Positions 26,412-35,889 are shown, numbered from the stretch's first letter. The stretch is 64,000 bases of DNA from Streptomyces mobaraensis NBRC 13819 = DSM 40847 (GCF_017916255.1 NZ_CP072827.1:5729501-5793500); one strand, 5' to 3'. Notes: a model not told the origin generated them from the sequence alone. A program made the numbers and translations.

Positions 26412-29400
26412 CTACCGCTGGGGTGAACCCAACAGCTCCATCTCGGCCAGACTCGCCTCGCCACCGACGACTTTCAGCCGGTAGTGACGGTAGGTGACCG
26501 GAGTGCGCAGAGCGAACACCCGCGTTTGCCGGTCCCATGTGAAGGACTGTCCCTCGCGTCGATCGGTTCCGCTCCAGTCACTCCCATTATTCGAGCCTTC
26601 GAGAACCCAACTCCGGGGCGCCCGGGTGCGGTCGGCGGAGGTGAGGGTGTACGAGGTGATCCGGGAGCCGGCGGCCACCTCCAGCGGGACGGTGGTGACG
26701 GTGGCGGCGGTGCGGGAGGTGTTGTCGGTGAGGGCGGAGCCGTCCGGGACGGTGACGTCGGACAGCGGGGCCGGGACCTTGTCGTCCTTCGTGATCGAGG
26801 TCGGCCCGGCGCCCTCGCCGGAGGCCCAGGAGGACGGCTCGGGGCCCATGGCGAACTCCAGCGTGGCCCCCTTCGCCACCACCGAGTGCGGCAGCGCCGT
26901 GGAGTTCCAGGGCTTGCCATCGATCGTCAGCCCCTGCACGTACACGTTCCGCGCGCTGTTGCGCGGGGCCTTGACCACCAGGTCGCGGCCGTTCTCCAGG
27001 TGCACGGTCGCCTTGGTGAACAGCGGCGACCCGATCGCGTACTCGCCCTGCCCCATCACCAGCGGGTAGAAGCCGAGCGCGCTGAAGACGTACCAGGCGG
27101 ACATCTCGCCGTTGTCCTCGTCCCCCGGATAGCCCTGCCCGATCTCGCTGCCGAGGTACAGGCGGGAGAGCACCTCGCGCACCTTCGCCTGCGTCTTCCA
27201 CGGCTGCCCGGCCGCGTCGTACAGGTAGGCGATGTGGTGGGAGGGCTGGTTGCTGTGCCCGTACATGCCCATGCGGACGTCCCGGGCCTCGGTCATCTCG
27301 TGGATGACCCCGCCGTACGAACCGGCGAACCGCGGATCGCCTGTCTCCGGGGTGGCGAAGTAGGCGTCGAGCTTCTTCGCCAGCCCGGACCGGCCGCCGT
27401 ACAGCGCGGCGAGGCCGCGGGTGTCCTGGGGGGCGGTGAAGGCGAAGTTCCACCCGTTGGTCTCGGTGTAGTCGTAGCCCCAGACCCGCGGGTCGTACGC
27501 CTCGGGGGACAGCCGCCACGAGCCGTCCTCGTTCCGGCCCTGGAAGAAGCCGATCCGCCGGTCGAACAGCCTGACGTAGCCGCGGGCGCGGTTGAGGAAG
27601 TACTCCGACTCCTCCCGGTAGCGCTCCTTGTGCGTCGTCGCGTAGAGGGACTGGCCCATCCGCGCCAGCCCGAAGTCGTTGAGGTAGCCGTCCAGCGCCC
27701 AGGACATGCCCTCGTGCGTCTTCGTGCTCGTCCAGCCGAGGAAGACGGACGTGTCCATGCCCTTGCGGCCGGTGCCGGGGTCCGTCGGCGCGACCGTCGC
27801 GTTCTTCAGCGCCGCCTCGTACGCGGCCTCGGCGTCGAAGCGGACGCCCTTCGCGTGCGCGTCGGCGAAGGCGATGTCGGAGCTGGTGCCCGTCATCAGG
27901 TCGGCGTAGCCGGGGGAGGACCAGCGCGAGACCCAGCCGCCGTCCTTGAACTGCTGCACGAAGCCGTCCACCATCCGCCCGGCCTGCCCGGGGGCCAGCA
28001 GGGAGTACGCGGGCCAGGTGGTGCGGTAGGTGTCCCAGAAGCCGTTGTTGACGTAGATCTCGCCGTCGACGATCCGGGCGCCGGTTCGGGTGGGGGTGGA
28101 CGTGCCGGTGGGCGCGGAGAACGGGCTGGCGTAGCGGTGCTTGGGGCGATCGGCGGAACCGGTGTTCTCGAAGCCGGAGTTGGGATAAAGGAAGAGGCGG
28201 TAGAGGCCCGAGTACAGGGTGGTGAGCTGGTCGGCGGTGGCGCCCTCCACCTCCACCCGGCCCAGCAGGGCGTCCCAGGCCGACCGGGCCCGGTCGTGGA
28301 CCCGGGCGTACGGCGTCCCGGCCGGGATCTCCTGCTCCAGGTTGGCCTTCGCCTGGTCGGTGCCGATGAGCGAGGTCGCGATCCGCAGGGTGACCGTGCG
28401 GTCGGCGCCCGGCCGGAACCGCAGGTAGCCGGTGACGTCGCTGCCGTCCCCTGCCCCGCCGCGCCGCAGCTTGCCGCCGCCGGTCACCGGGGCGTCGAAG
28501 ACGCCGTAGACGTACAGCCGGCCCGCTCCCGTCGACAGCCCGCTCTTGACGTCAGACCAGCCGGTGAACGTCCCGTGCGCGGTGTCCAGCGTCAGGCCGC
28601 CGGCGTTGGTGACGTTGTCAAGGATGACGTTGGCCTTGTCGGCGGATCCACTCGGAAAGGTGAATCTCATCATCGCGGCGTGGTCCGTGGGCACGACGTC
28701 GGCCCGCAGTCCGTTGTCGAAGGTGACGCCGTAGTGGTGCGGCGTGGCCGTCTCGCGCGCATGGTGGAAGGGGAGGGCTCGGGCGGTGCGCGAGGCGTCG
28801 GGGGTGCCGGCCGCGACCGAGGGCATCACCTGGAAGGTCTGCCGGTCGCCCATCCACGGGCTGGGCTCATGGCTCGCCGAGAACGCCTGGAGGGTGGGCA
28901 GGTTGTCGGCGTTGTTCGCCGCCGCGTACCGGTAGAGCCAGCTGGTCGAGCCCGCGTCGGTCACGGGCGTCCAGAAGGTGAAGCCGTGCGGGACGGCGGT
29001 GGCGGGGAAGGTGTTGCCGCGGGAGAAGGAGGAGCTGGAGAGGGTGCCGCGGGTGGTGAGGGCGCGGTCCGCGGGGTGGGCCGGGGGCTTCTCCTCGGGC
29101 GCGGGGGCCAGGGACACGTCGTCGATCCAGCCCCGGAAGGGCGCGGGGCCGTCGGGGGCGTCGTAGGCGACGAGGACGCGGGCCACGGTCTTGCCGGCGG
29201 CGACGCGGCCGATCGCCGCCTCCTTGTTGTTCCACTGGTTGACGTACAGCGTCCTGGAGTCCGCCTGGCCGCGCGGCGTCAGCGGCGCGCCGTGCTGGTC
29301 CCGGGCGTCGAGCTGGCTCAGGTAGGTGCCGTCGGTGAAGGCGAGGTCGAGGGAGACATGGGTGGCGGGGTAGCGGGGGTCGCGCTCGGCCATGGCGGGG

Positions 29401-30314
29401 AAGATCTTGTACGCCAGCCGGGTGCGCGCGGTGACCCGCACGTTCACGGCGAACACCTTGTTGTACGCGTAGGCGCGGCCCTTGGCGCGGTGGGTGCCGC
29501 CGTAGCGCAGGGCGTGCTTCCCGGTGAAGCCGGCGCGGGGCTTGGCCGTGGGGGAGGCGGCCGGGCCGGTGTCGGGGTACGTGCGCATGGCCGCGGGCGG
29601 CGGAGTGCCGGGGTCCGCCGTGGCGAACTGCACCTCGGCGAGCTGGGTGAGCTCGTCCCCGGCGTTGCCGGTGATGTCGAGGCGGAAGTGACGGTAGGAG
29701 GTGTTGCCGGAGAGCGTGAACTGCCGTGTCTGGAGCCGTTTTTCGAAGTCCTCGCCGTGCCGGGTGTCGAGGACGGTCCAGCTCTTGCCGTCCGCCGAGC
29801 CGCGCAGGGTCCAGTCCCGGGGGTCGCGGCCGGGGGCGTCGTTGGCGGAGGTGAGGGCGTACCGGGCGACGGCGACGGGCTCGAAGAGGTCGAATTCCAG
29901 CCAGGCCGTCCGCTGCCGGACCAGCCACTTGCTGCTGGGCTCGCCGTCGACCAGGTTCTCCTTGATCTCGCCGCCCTCGGCGTTCTCGCCGCTGGCCCGG
30001 ACGGCGGTCACCTTGTCGGTGGCGTTGCCGGGGATGCCCTGGCCGTCGCCGCCGTCGACGCCCGAGGACCTGGCCCGGCCGTCGGGGCCGGTCTCGGCCG
30101 TGTTGCGCCAGTCGGGGCGGGGGTCGCCCGGTTCGAAGGAGGACGCGAAGCTCTCTTCCGCCCGTGCCCCGGCCGCCGCGTCCGCGGCCCTCCCGACGGG
30201 CGCCGCCGCGGCGCCGGACGGGGCGATCTGAGGGGCCGTCACCAGTATGGCGGCCACCAGGACGGCCGCGGGACGGGCGAGCGCCCGCCGGCGACGTCTG
30301 AGTCTCTGTCTCAT
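26412..30314 (-). CDS. Secreted GH92-family alpha-mannosidase with F5/8 type C domains
   Basis: 1300 residues with an Arg-rich signal peptide. An N-terminal discoidin/CBM32-like domain (about 95-235; SSKWLVRQRTAWLEFDLFEP, YRHFRLDITGN) precedes a GH92 module with the family landmarks NNGFWDTYRTTWPAYSLL, HSNQPSHHIAYLYD and GYPGDEDNGEMSAWYVFSALGFYP. A second carbohydrate-binding-type domain follows (about 1180-1300; YRHYRLKVVGG). GH92 enzymes remove alpha-linked mannose, using calcium. It is likely to act on mannoproteins or yeast-type mannan outside the cell. The leader contains a LacI-type palindrome. It is divergent from the ngcEFG sugar transporter. Confidence 0.92.
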   Translation of the reverse strand: MRQRLRRRRRALARPAAVLVAAILVTAPQIAPSGAAAAPVGRAADAAAGARAEESFASSFEPGDPRPDWRNTAETGPDGRARSSGVDGGDGQGIPGNATDKVTAVRASGENAEGGEIKENLVDGEPSSKWLVRQRTAWLEFDLFEPVAVARYALTSANDAPGRDPRDWTLRGSADGKSWTVLDTRHGEDFEKRLQTRQFTLSGNTSYRHFRLDITGNAGDELTQLAEVQFATADPGTPPPAAMRTYPDTGPAASPTAKPRAGFTGKHALRYGGTHRAKGRAYAYNKVFAVNVRVTARTRLAYKIFPAMAERDPRYPATHVSLDLAFTDGTYLSQLDARDQHGAPLTPRGQADSRTLYVNQWNNKEAAIGRVAAGKTVARVLVAYDAPDGPAPFRGWIDDVSLAPAPEEKPPAHPADRALTTRGTLSSSSFSRGNTFPATAVPHGFTFWTPVTDAGSTSWLYRYAAANNADNLPTLQAFSASHEPSPWMGDRQTFQVMPSVAAGTPDASRTARALPFHHARETATPHHYGVTFDNGLRADVVPTDHAAMMRFTFPSGSADKANVILDNVTNAGGLTLDTAHGTFTGWSDVKSGLSTGAGRLYVYGVFDAPVTGGGKLRRGGAGDGSDVTGYLRFRPGADRTVTLRIATSLIGTDQAKANLEQEIPAGTPYARVHDRARSAWDALLGRVEVEGATADQLTTLYSGLYRLFLYPNSGFENTGSADRPKHRYASPFSAPTGTSTPTRTGARIVDGEIYVNNGFWDTYRTTWPAYSLLAPGQAGRMVDGFVQQFKDGGWVSRWSSPGYADLMTGTSSDIAFADAHAKGVRFDAEAAYEAALKNATVAPTDPGTGRKGMDTSVFLGWTSTKTHEGMSWALDGYLNDFGLARMGQSLYATTHKERYREESEYFLNRARGYVRLFDRRIGFFQGRNEDGSWRLSPEAYDPRVWGYDYTETNGWNFAFTAPQDTRGLAALYGGRSGLAKKLDAYFATPETGDPRFAGSYGGVIHEMTEARDVRMGMYGHSNQPSHHIAYLYDAAGQPWKTQAKVREVLSRLYLGSEIGQGYPGDEDNGEMSAWYVFSALGFYPLVMGQGEYAIGSPLFTKATVHLENGRDLVVKAPRNSARNVYVQGLTIDGKPWNSTALPHSVVAKGATLEFAMGPEPSSWASGEGAGPTSITKDDKVPAPLSDVTVPDGSALTDNTSRTAATVTTVPLEVAAGSRITSYTLTSADRTRAPRSWVLEGSNNGSDWSGTDRREGQSFTWDRQTRVFALRTPVTYRHYRLKVVGGEASLAEMELLGSPQR

Positions 30315-30335
30315 CCCTTGCCTCTCCCGAAGGCA

Positions 30336-30347
30336 GACAACGTTGTC
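30336..30347. promoter_or_regulatory. LacI-type palindrome GACAACGTTGTC upstream of the GH92 gene
   Basis: A perfect 12-bp palindrome centred on the AACGTT core typical of LacI/GalR-family operators, 22 bases before the mannosidase start codon, where bound repressor would block transcription. No LacI-family gene is in the window, so the regulator would be encoded elsewhere. Confidence 0.55.
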
Positions 30348-30474
30348 ACCCGGATCGCGCTCTGTTAAGTAGGGCGTGAGGCTCCAGTGGTGTCAAGGGT
30401 TCCGGGGCTGGTGTCGCCCGGTGTCGGAGAGGTCTCAACTCGGGAAAGACTGACGGTCAAAGACGCTTCCGATC

Positions 30475-30507
30475 TTGCCCAGTTGGTGAGAAGTGGACTA
30501 TACCTGT
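30475..30507 (+). promoter_or_regulatory. ngcE promoter with overlapping DasR-like (dre) box
   Basis: TTGCCC (30475-30480) and TATACC (30499-30504) form a -35/-10 pair with an 18-base spacer. AGTGGACTATACCTGT (30492-30507) agrees at 12 of 16 positions with the dre motif AGTGGTCTAGACCACT recognised by DasR, the GlcNAc-responsive GntR-type repressor, and covers the -10. Promoter and box are predictions from sequence. Confidence 0.5.
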
Positions 30508-30613
30508 CGGCGTCCGGGGCGACCCCGTGTCGCCGTGGCGGAACCGGGGGAACGCCGGGGCCCACCGAGGGAACGAGCCGACGGCTCCGCCCGGGCACCT
30601 CCCCGGCGTACAC

Positions 30614-30676
30614 CCAGCGCCTCCAGCACGCCCAGTACGTCCAGCACGCTCAGCACATCCAGCACGCCCAGCTTCC
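30614..30676 (+). repeat. 9-bp tandem repeat in the ngcE leader
   Basis: Seven imperfect units of CCAGCACGC at 9-base steps within the long untranslated leader between the predicted promoter and the ngcE start. In-frame translation would give a Gln-His-Ala pattern, but no start codon with a ribosome site precedes it, so I regard it as non-coding. Confidence 0.75.
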
Positions 30677-30767
30677 ACCGAACCGCGGTGTCGTGCCCTT
30701 CGTCGAGCCGACTGCACAGGGGAGACCGCCACACCGCCTGAGTCCTGGAGAAGGCGAGGACTTGAGC

Positions 30768-32213
30768 ATGGGATCCACCTCGGAATTCAGCCGGCGCGAC
30801 CTCATCAAACGCGCCGCCGCGCTCGGCCTGGTGGCCGTACCGGCGATGAGCGCGCTCAGCGCCTGCGCGTCCGGCGGCGACGACGATGACGCGAAGCCCG
30901 ACAAGCCGGCCGGCGGTGGCGGTGGCGCCGGCGAGATGAAGCCGCTGAAGGTGAACGCCTCGGCCCCGCTCGACGTGGTCATCTTCGACGGCGGCTTCGG
31001 CCAGCAGTACGCCAAGGACGCGGAGGCCGAGTACAAGAAGGCGTACCCGCAGGCCGAGATCAAGCACACCGGCACCCAGGACATCGCCCCGCAGATCCAG
31101 CCCCGGTTCAACGGCGGCACCCCGCCCGACCTCATCGACAACTCCGGCGCCAAGCAGATGGACCTGGGCACCCTGGTCGGCCTCAAGCAGCTCACCGACC
31201 TCAACGCCCTGCTCGACGCGCCCTCCCTCGACGACCCCAAGAAGAAGGTGCGGGACACCCTCCGCCCGGGCGTCGTCGAGATGGGCCAGTTCGACGGCGA
31301 CGAAGTGTGGGTCTTCTACTACGCCTACACCGTCTACGGCGTCTGGTACTCGAAGACCAATCTGGAGAAGCTCGACGCCCAGTACCCGGAGACCTGGGAC
31401 GAGATGCTCAAGCTCTGCGAGAAGGCGAAGAAGAAGGGCATCGCCGGCTGGACGTACGCGGGCCAGCACCCGTACTACATCCCGTTCAGCCTCTACCCGT
31501 TCATCGCCAAGATCGGCGGCACCGAGGTGCTGGACCGCATCGACAACCTGGAGCCTGACGCCTGGAAGCACCCGGCCGTCAAGGCCGCCTTCGAGGCGTA
31601 CTACGAGCTCTACAAGAAGGGCTACATCCTGCGCGGCACCGCGGGTCTCGACCACATCCAGTCGCAGACGGCGTGGAACGAGGGCAAGGCGCTGTTCATC
31701 CCGAACGGCTCCTGGGTGGAGAACGAGTCCAAGAAGATGACGCCGAAGGACTTCCGGATGGCGGTCGGCGCGCCGTCCAGCCTGGACAAGAGCGACAAGA
31801 TGCCGTTCGGGACCCTCTGGGCGTCCGGCGGCGAGCCGTTCATCGTGCCGAAGAACGCCAAGAACGCGCAGGGCGGCATGGAGTTGCTGCGGATCATGCT
31901 GGGCAAGAAGTCCACGCAGAACTTCATCAAGGCGGTCTCCTCCCTCACCTCCCTCAACGGCGGCACCGAGGGTCTCACCCTGCCGCCCGGTCTGGCGTCG
32001 TCCCAGGAGGCGCTGACCAAGGCCGGCCGGAACGTGGTCAATCCGCGGCTCCAGGACTGGTACGTCTCGCTCCAGAAGGAGAAGATCGGCAAGGCGGCGC
32101 TCGGTCTGATGATGGACGGCCGGCTCACCCCGGACGAGGCCATCAAGAAGATCCAGAAGTACACCGACGACACCCGCAAGGACGACTCCGTCAAGAAGTA
32201 CAAGCACAAGTAG
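30768..32213 (+). CDS. ngcE: Sugar-binding lipoprotein of an N-acetylglucosamine/chitobiose ABC transporter
   Basis: 481-residue extracellular binding protein. The N-terminus has a twin-arginine motif (FSRRDLIKRAAALG) and a lipobox LSAC, so it is exported folded and lipid-anchored. The mature part has the CUT1 solute-binding fold (PDLIDNSGAKQMDLGTLV; WDEMLKLCEKAKKKGI). Order and partners match ngcEFG, the transporter for GlcNAc and chitobiose known from S. olivaceoviridis and S. coelicolor. The ATG at 30768 follows GCGAGGA. A dre-like box upstream suggests DasR control. No ATPase gene is linked; such systems share the multi-sugar ATPase MsiK encoded elsewhere. Confidence 0.88.
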   Translation: MGSTSEFSRRDLIKRAAALGLVAVPAMSALSACASGGDDDDAKPDKPAGGGGGAGEMKPLKVNASAPLDVVIFDGGFGQQYAKDAEAEYKKAYPQAEIKHTGTQDIAPQIQPRFNGGTPPDLIDNSGAKQMDLGTLVGLKQLTDLNALLDAPSLDDPKKKVRDTLRPGVVEMGQFDGDEVWVFYYAYTVYGVWYSKTNLEKLDAQYPETWDEMLKLCEKAKKKGIAGWTYAGQHPYYIPFSLYPFIAKIGGTEVLDRIDNLEPDAWKHPAVKAAFEAYYELYKKGYILRGTAGLDHIQSQTAWNEGKALFIPNGSWVENESKKMTPKDFRMAVGAPSSLDKSDKMPFGTLWASGGEPFIVPKNAKNAQGGMELLRIMLGKKSTQNFIKAVSSLTSLNGGTEGLTLPPGLASSQEALTKAGRNVVNPRLQDWYVSLQKEKIGKAALGLMMDGRLTPDEAIKKIQKYTDDTRKDDSVKKYKHK

Positions 32214-32291
32214 CCCGTCCCGCACCGTCCCGCACCGTCCCGCGCCAAGGCGGCACCCGTCACGGCAGTTCCAAGATCGGGGTCCGAGGTC

Positions 32292-33206
32292 ATGCAGCAC
32301 GGTAAGTACCGTTTCATCGCCGGGTTCCTGGTGGTCCCGCTGGCGATCTACGGGGTCTTCGTCGTCTCGCCGTTCGTCCAGGCCATCTACTACTCCTTCA
32401 CCAACTGGACCGGCCTGAGCTCGAAGTTCAAGATGACGGGGCTGAAGAACTACCAACGCCTCTGGGACGACGAGCTGTTCTGGAAGGCCCTGGGGCACAA
32501 CCTCCTGCTGCTGCTCGTGCTGCCACTGGTGACGCTGGGACTCGGCCTGTTCTTCGCGTTCATGCTCAACGTCGGGGGCCGCCGCCGGAAGAACGCGGCG
32601 GTGGCCGGCGTCCGGGGCTCCGGCTTCTACAAGATCGTCTACTTCTTCCCGCAGGTGCTGTCCATCGCGATCGTCGCCCTGCTGTTCAAGTTCGCCTACA
32701 ACCCCAACAGCGGGGCGATCAACTCCTTCCTGGACGCGATCGGCCTGGGCTCCCTCCACCCCGACTGGCTGGGCGACCCGGACCTGGCGCTGTGGTGCGT
32801 GACGGCGGTGATGGTCTGGAGCAACGTCGGCTTCTACGTGGTGCTGTTCTCCGCCGGGATGAGCGCCATCCCCAAGGACTTCTACGAGGCCGCGCTGCTG
32901 GACGGCGCCAACCGGGTCCAGACCTTCTTCCGGATCACCCTGCCGCTGCTCTGGGACACCGTCCAGACCGGCTGGGTCTACATGGGGATCATGGCGCTGG
33001 ACGGCTTCGCGGTCGTCCAGATCATGATGGACGGGCCGGGCCCGGACTACTCCACCGAAGTCCTCACCTACTACCTCTACACCAAGGCGTTCACCGACGG
33101 GCAGGCCGGCTACGCGACGGCCCTGGGCGTGGCGCTGCTCATCGTCACCATGGTCTTCGCGGGCATCGTGATGAAGCTCGGGCGGCGCGAACGGCTGGAG
33201 TACTGA
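32292..33206 (+). CDS. ngcF: ABC sugar transporter permease
   Basis: 304-residue inner-membrane permease with six predicted helices (first FIAGFLVVPLAIYGVFVVSPF) and the cytoplasmic EAA loop EAALLDGANRVQTFFRITLPLL that docks the ATPase. It pairs with the next gene to form the channel for the sugar delivered by NgcE. The 78-base gap after ngcE contains a threefold CCGTCCCGCA repeat and no obvious terminator, so one transcript is likely. Confidence 0.88.
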   Translation: MQHGKYRFIAGFLVVPLAIYGVFVVSPFVQAIYYSFTNWTGLSSKFKMTGLKNYQRLWDDELFWKALGHNLLLLLVLPLVTLGLGLFFAFMLNVGGRRRKNAAVAGVRGSGFYKIVYFFPQVLSIAIVALLFKFAYNPNSGAINSFLDAIGLGSLHPDWLGDPDLALWCVTAVMVWSNVGFYVVLFSAGMSAIPKDFYEAALLDGANRVQTFFRITLPLLWDTVQTGWVYMGIMALDGFAVVQIMMDGPGPDYSTEVLTYYLYTKAFTDGQAGYATALGVALLIVTMVFAGIVMKLGRRERLEY

Positions 33207-33273
33207 TGCGCCCGCCCGCGGCCCCGGCGCCCGCCCGTTCCGTCCGTCCGCACAACCACCCGGGGGTGGCACC

Positions 33274-34194
33274 GTGACCGTGCAAGCCGAGCCGTCGGAC
33301 CGTCCGGACGCCCCCGCGCCGGCCGCCCCGCCGGAGAAACGGGCGCGGGGCGTGGGCGGCGAGCGCGAGGGCGGCGTGCTGAACGTCTTCTCGCACGGCG
33401 TCCTCGTCATCTGGGGTCTGATGGTCACCCTGCCGCTGCTCTGGGCGGTGATGAGCGCCTTCAAGACGGACAAGGAGATCTTCTCCTCGCCCTGGTCGCT
33501 GCCGAAGAGCCCGGACTTCGGGGCCTGGAGCCGCGCCTGGTCCCAGGCGCACATGAGCGAGTACTTCCTCAACTCGATCGTGGTGGTGGCCGGTTCGCTG
33601 TTCGGCACCATGCTGCTGGGCGCGATGGCCGCCTATGTGCTGGCGCGTTTCGACTTCCCCGGCAACCGCTTCGTCTACTACCTGTTCGTGGGCGGGATGA
33701 GCTTCCCCGTGATCCTGGCCCTGGTGCCGCTGTTCTTCGTGATGAAGAACATGGCGCTGCTCAACACGTACCACGGGCTGATCCTCGTCTACATCGCCTA
33801 TTCGCTGCCCTTCACCGTCTTCTTCCTGACCGGTTTCTTCCGGACGCTGCCCACTTCAGTCGCGGAGGCGGCGTTGATCGACGGCGCGTCGCACACCCGG
33901 ACGTTCTTCCAGGTGATGCTGCCGATGGCCAAGCCCGGCCTGATCAGCGTGGGCATCTTCAACTTCCTCGGGCAGTGGAACCAGTACCTGCTGCCGGCGG
34001 TGCTCAACGTCGGCGACGACGACAAGAAGCTGCTTCCCCAGGGCCTGGTGGCGCTGGCGGCCAGCCAGCGGTACAAGGGCGACTGGTCGGGGCTCTTCGC
34101 GGGCCTGGTGATCGCGATGCTGCCCGTCCTCGCCGCGTACATCGTCTTCCAGCGCCAGGTGCAGTCCGGGCTGACGGCCGGCGCCCTCAAGTAG
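33274..34194 (+). CDS. ngcG: ABC sugar transporter permease
   Basis: 306-residue MalG-type permease: hydrophilic Pro-rich N-terminus, then six predicted helices and the EAA loop EAALIDGASHTRTFFQVMLPMAKPG. GTG start, 67 bases after ngcF. It completes the ngcEFG importer and is followed by a terminator, so the operon ends here. The FLGQWNQYLLP segment after the EAA loop is usual for this subunit class. Confidence 0.88.
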   Translation: MTVQAEPSDRPDAPAPAAPPEKRARGVGGEREGGVLNVFSHGVLVIWGLMVTLPLLWAVMSAFKTDKEIFSSPWSLPKSPDFGAWSRAWSQAHMSEYFLNSIVVVAGSLFGTMLLGAMAAYVLARFDFPGNRFVYYLFVGGMSFPVILALVPLFFVMKNMALLNTYHGLILVYIAYSLPFTVFFLTGFFRTLPTSVAEAALIDGASHTRTFFQVMLPMAKPGLISVGIFNFLGQWNQYLLPAVLNVGDDDKKLLPQGLVALAASQRYKGDWSGLFAGLVIAMLPVLAAYIVFQRQVQSGLTAGALK

Positions 34195-34236
34195 CGGCCG
34201 GGCTTCGCGAGGGGCCTTCCGCCGGCTTTCGCCACG

Positions 34237-34279
34237 GGCCTCCGGGCGGGTCGCCACCCGGTCCGCCGACCCGGAGGCC
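34237..34279 (+). terminator. ngc operon terminator
   Basis: GGCCTCCGGG (34237-34246) pairs perfectly with CCCGGAGGCC (34270-34279); the intervening bases can form a small inner hairpin. It lies 43 bases after the ngcG stop. Confidence 0.7.
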
Positions 34280-34323
34280 GCCGGCCGGCCCGGCCGCTTC
34301 GCCGACGCCTTCTTCCGGCCCCG

Positions 34324-34368
34324 GAGCCGCTCCCGAGCCGCTCCCGAGCCGCTCCCGAAGCCGTTCCC
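34324..34368. repeat. 11-bp tandem repeat between ngcG and the ROK gene
   Basis: Three exact copies of GAGCCGCTCCC followed by a 12-base variant. The rest of the 416-base gap (34195-34610) contains the ngc terminator and the leader of the ROK gene; no reading frame there is convincing. Confidence 0.8.
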
Positions 34369-34610
34369 GAGCCGCCGGAGGGCCCCGGGGAGCCCCCGGA
34401 GAGCCCCCGCCCCTCCGCCCCGGCCGCCGCCGGGCGGTGATCCGTACCATGGGAGGGCCCCGCCCGACGCCGTCCCGGTGTTCGGAGCCTTGACGTGTTC
34501 CCGGGTGTGCGGCTGAGCTTAGAGTTCATATGTTGTACGGATACCGGGCTCCACTGTCGCAGCCCGGTGGCCGGGGCGGCGGTCGTGCCGTGCCGACGAG
34601 GCGGGAGTGG

Positions 34611-35813
34611 ATGGGCGTGGAGACTCCGGGGTCGCAGTCGTCGCTGCACCGGGCCAACCTGGAGCGGGTCGTCCGCGCGGTGCGCAGGTCGGGGGCGCTC
34701 ACCCAGGCGGAGATCGCCCGGACCACCGGGCTGTCGGCGGCCACCGTCTCCAACATCGTCCGCGAGCTCAAGGACAACGGCACCGTCGAGGTGACCCCCA
34801 CCTCCTCCGGCGGCCGGAGGGCCCGCAGCGTCTCCCTCTCGGGCGACGCCGGGATCGTCGTCGGCGTCGATTTCGGCCATACCCACCTGCGCGTGGCGAT
34901 CGGCAACCTGGCCCACCGGGTGCTCGCCGAGGAGGCCGAGCCGCTGGACACGGACGCCTCCGCCACCCAGGGTCTGGAACGGGCCGAGCACCTGGTCAAG
35001 ACGCTGATCGCGGCCACCGGCATCGACCCCGGGAAGATCATCGGGGTGGGCCTCGGCGTCCCCGGGCCGATCGACGAGTCCGGGGTGCTCGGCTCGACGG
35101 CGATCCTGCCCGGCTGGGCCGGCACCAACCCCCGCGACGAGCTCGCCACCCGGCTCGACGTCCCCGTCCACGTCGACAACGACGCCAACCTGGGCGCGCT
35201 CGGCGAACTGGTCTGGGGGGCCGGCCGGGGGGCCGCCGACCTCGCGTACATCAAGGTTGCCAGCGGCGTCGGCGCCGGCCTGGTGATCAACGGGCAGATC
35301 TACCGGGGCCCCGGCGGCACCGCGGGCGAGATCGGCCACATCACCCTGGACGAGTCCGGGCCCGTCTGCCGCTGCGGCAACCGCGGCTGCCTGGAGACGT
35401 TCACCGCCCACCGCTACGTCCTGCCGCTGCTGCACTCGGCCCACGGCCCGGACCTCACCGCGCCGCGCATGGTCCGGCTCGCCCGCGACGGCGACGCCGG
35501 CTGCCGCCGGGTGATCGCGGACGTCGGCCGGCACATCGGCAGCGGCGTGGCGAGCCTGTGCAACCTGCTCAACCCCAGCCGGGTGGTGCTCGGCGGCGAC
35601 CTCGCGGAGGCCGGGGAGCTCGTCCTCGCGCCCATCCGGGAGTCGGTCGGCCGGTACGCGATCCCCAGCGCCGCACGGCAGTTGGAGGTCGTACCGGGCG
35701 CGCTAGGCGGCCGGGCCGAGGTGCTGGGCGCGCTCGCCCTCGTCCTCAGCGAGATGGGCGACTCCTCGCTGCTGGACGGATTGCCGGCGGCGGACGCGCC
35801 CGGTCGCCACTGA
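34611..35813 (+). CDS. rok7B7: ROK-family transcriptional regulator (Rok7B7 type)
   Basis: 400 residues: an N-terminal winged helix (LTQAEIARTTGLSAATVSNIVRELKDNG) and a ROK sugar-kinase-like domain with the zinc motif CRCGNRGCLE. By position between ngcEFG and xylFGH it corresponds to Rok7B7 of S. coelicolor, reported to influence carbon catabolite repression, antibiotic production and the xyl transporter. The ATG at 34611 and the GTG at 34617 are both possible with the GAGGCGGGAG ribosome site; an ATG at 34530 also stays in frame. ROK repressors bind sugars or sugar phosphates; the ligand is not evident. Confidence 0.9.
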   Translation: MGVETPGSQSSLHRANLERVVRAVRRSGALTQAEIARTTGLSAATVSNIVRELKDNGTVEVTPTSSGGRRARSVSLSGDAGIVVGVDFGHTHLRVAIGNLAHRVLAEEAEPLDTDASATQGLERAEHLVKTLIAATGIDPGKIIGVGLGVPGPIDESGVLGSTAILPGWAGTNPRDELATRLDVPVHVDNDANLGALGELVWGAGRGAADLAYIKVASGVGAGLVINGQIYRGPGGTAGEIGHITLDESGPVCRCGNRGCLETFTAHRYVLPLLHSAHGPDLTAPRMVRLARDGDAGCRRVIADVGRHIGSGVASLCNLLNPSRVVLGGDLAEAGELVLAPIRESVGRYAIPSAARQLEVVPGALGGRAEVLGALALVLSEMGDSSLLDGLPAADAPGRH

Positions 35814-35889
35814 CCTCTTTCCGGGCGCCCGGACGGGCCCTTTCCGGGCGCCGCCCGCAACACACCCCTTGAGTTCACGCACATAACGC

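Noticed and set aside
26484..30368. 1294-codon open frame on the plus strand
   Set aside because: It is antisense to the GH92 gene and has only Gly/Ala/Val/Arg-rich low-information sequence; high GC keeps shadow frames open.
30498..33611. 1037-codon minus-strand frame opposite ngcEF
   Set aside because: Shadow of the transporter genes; no domain recognised.
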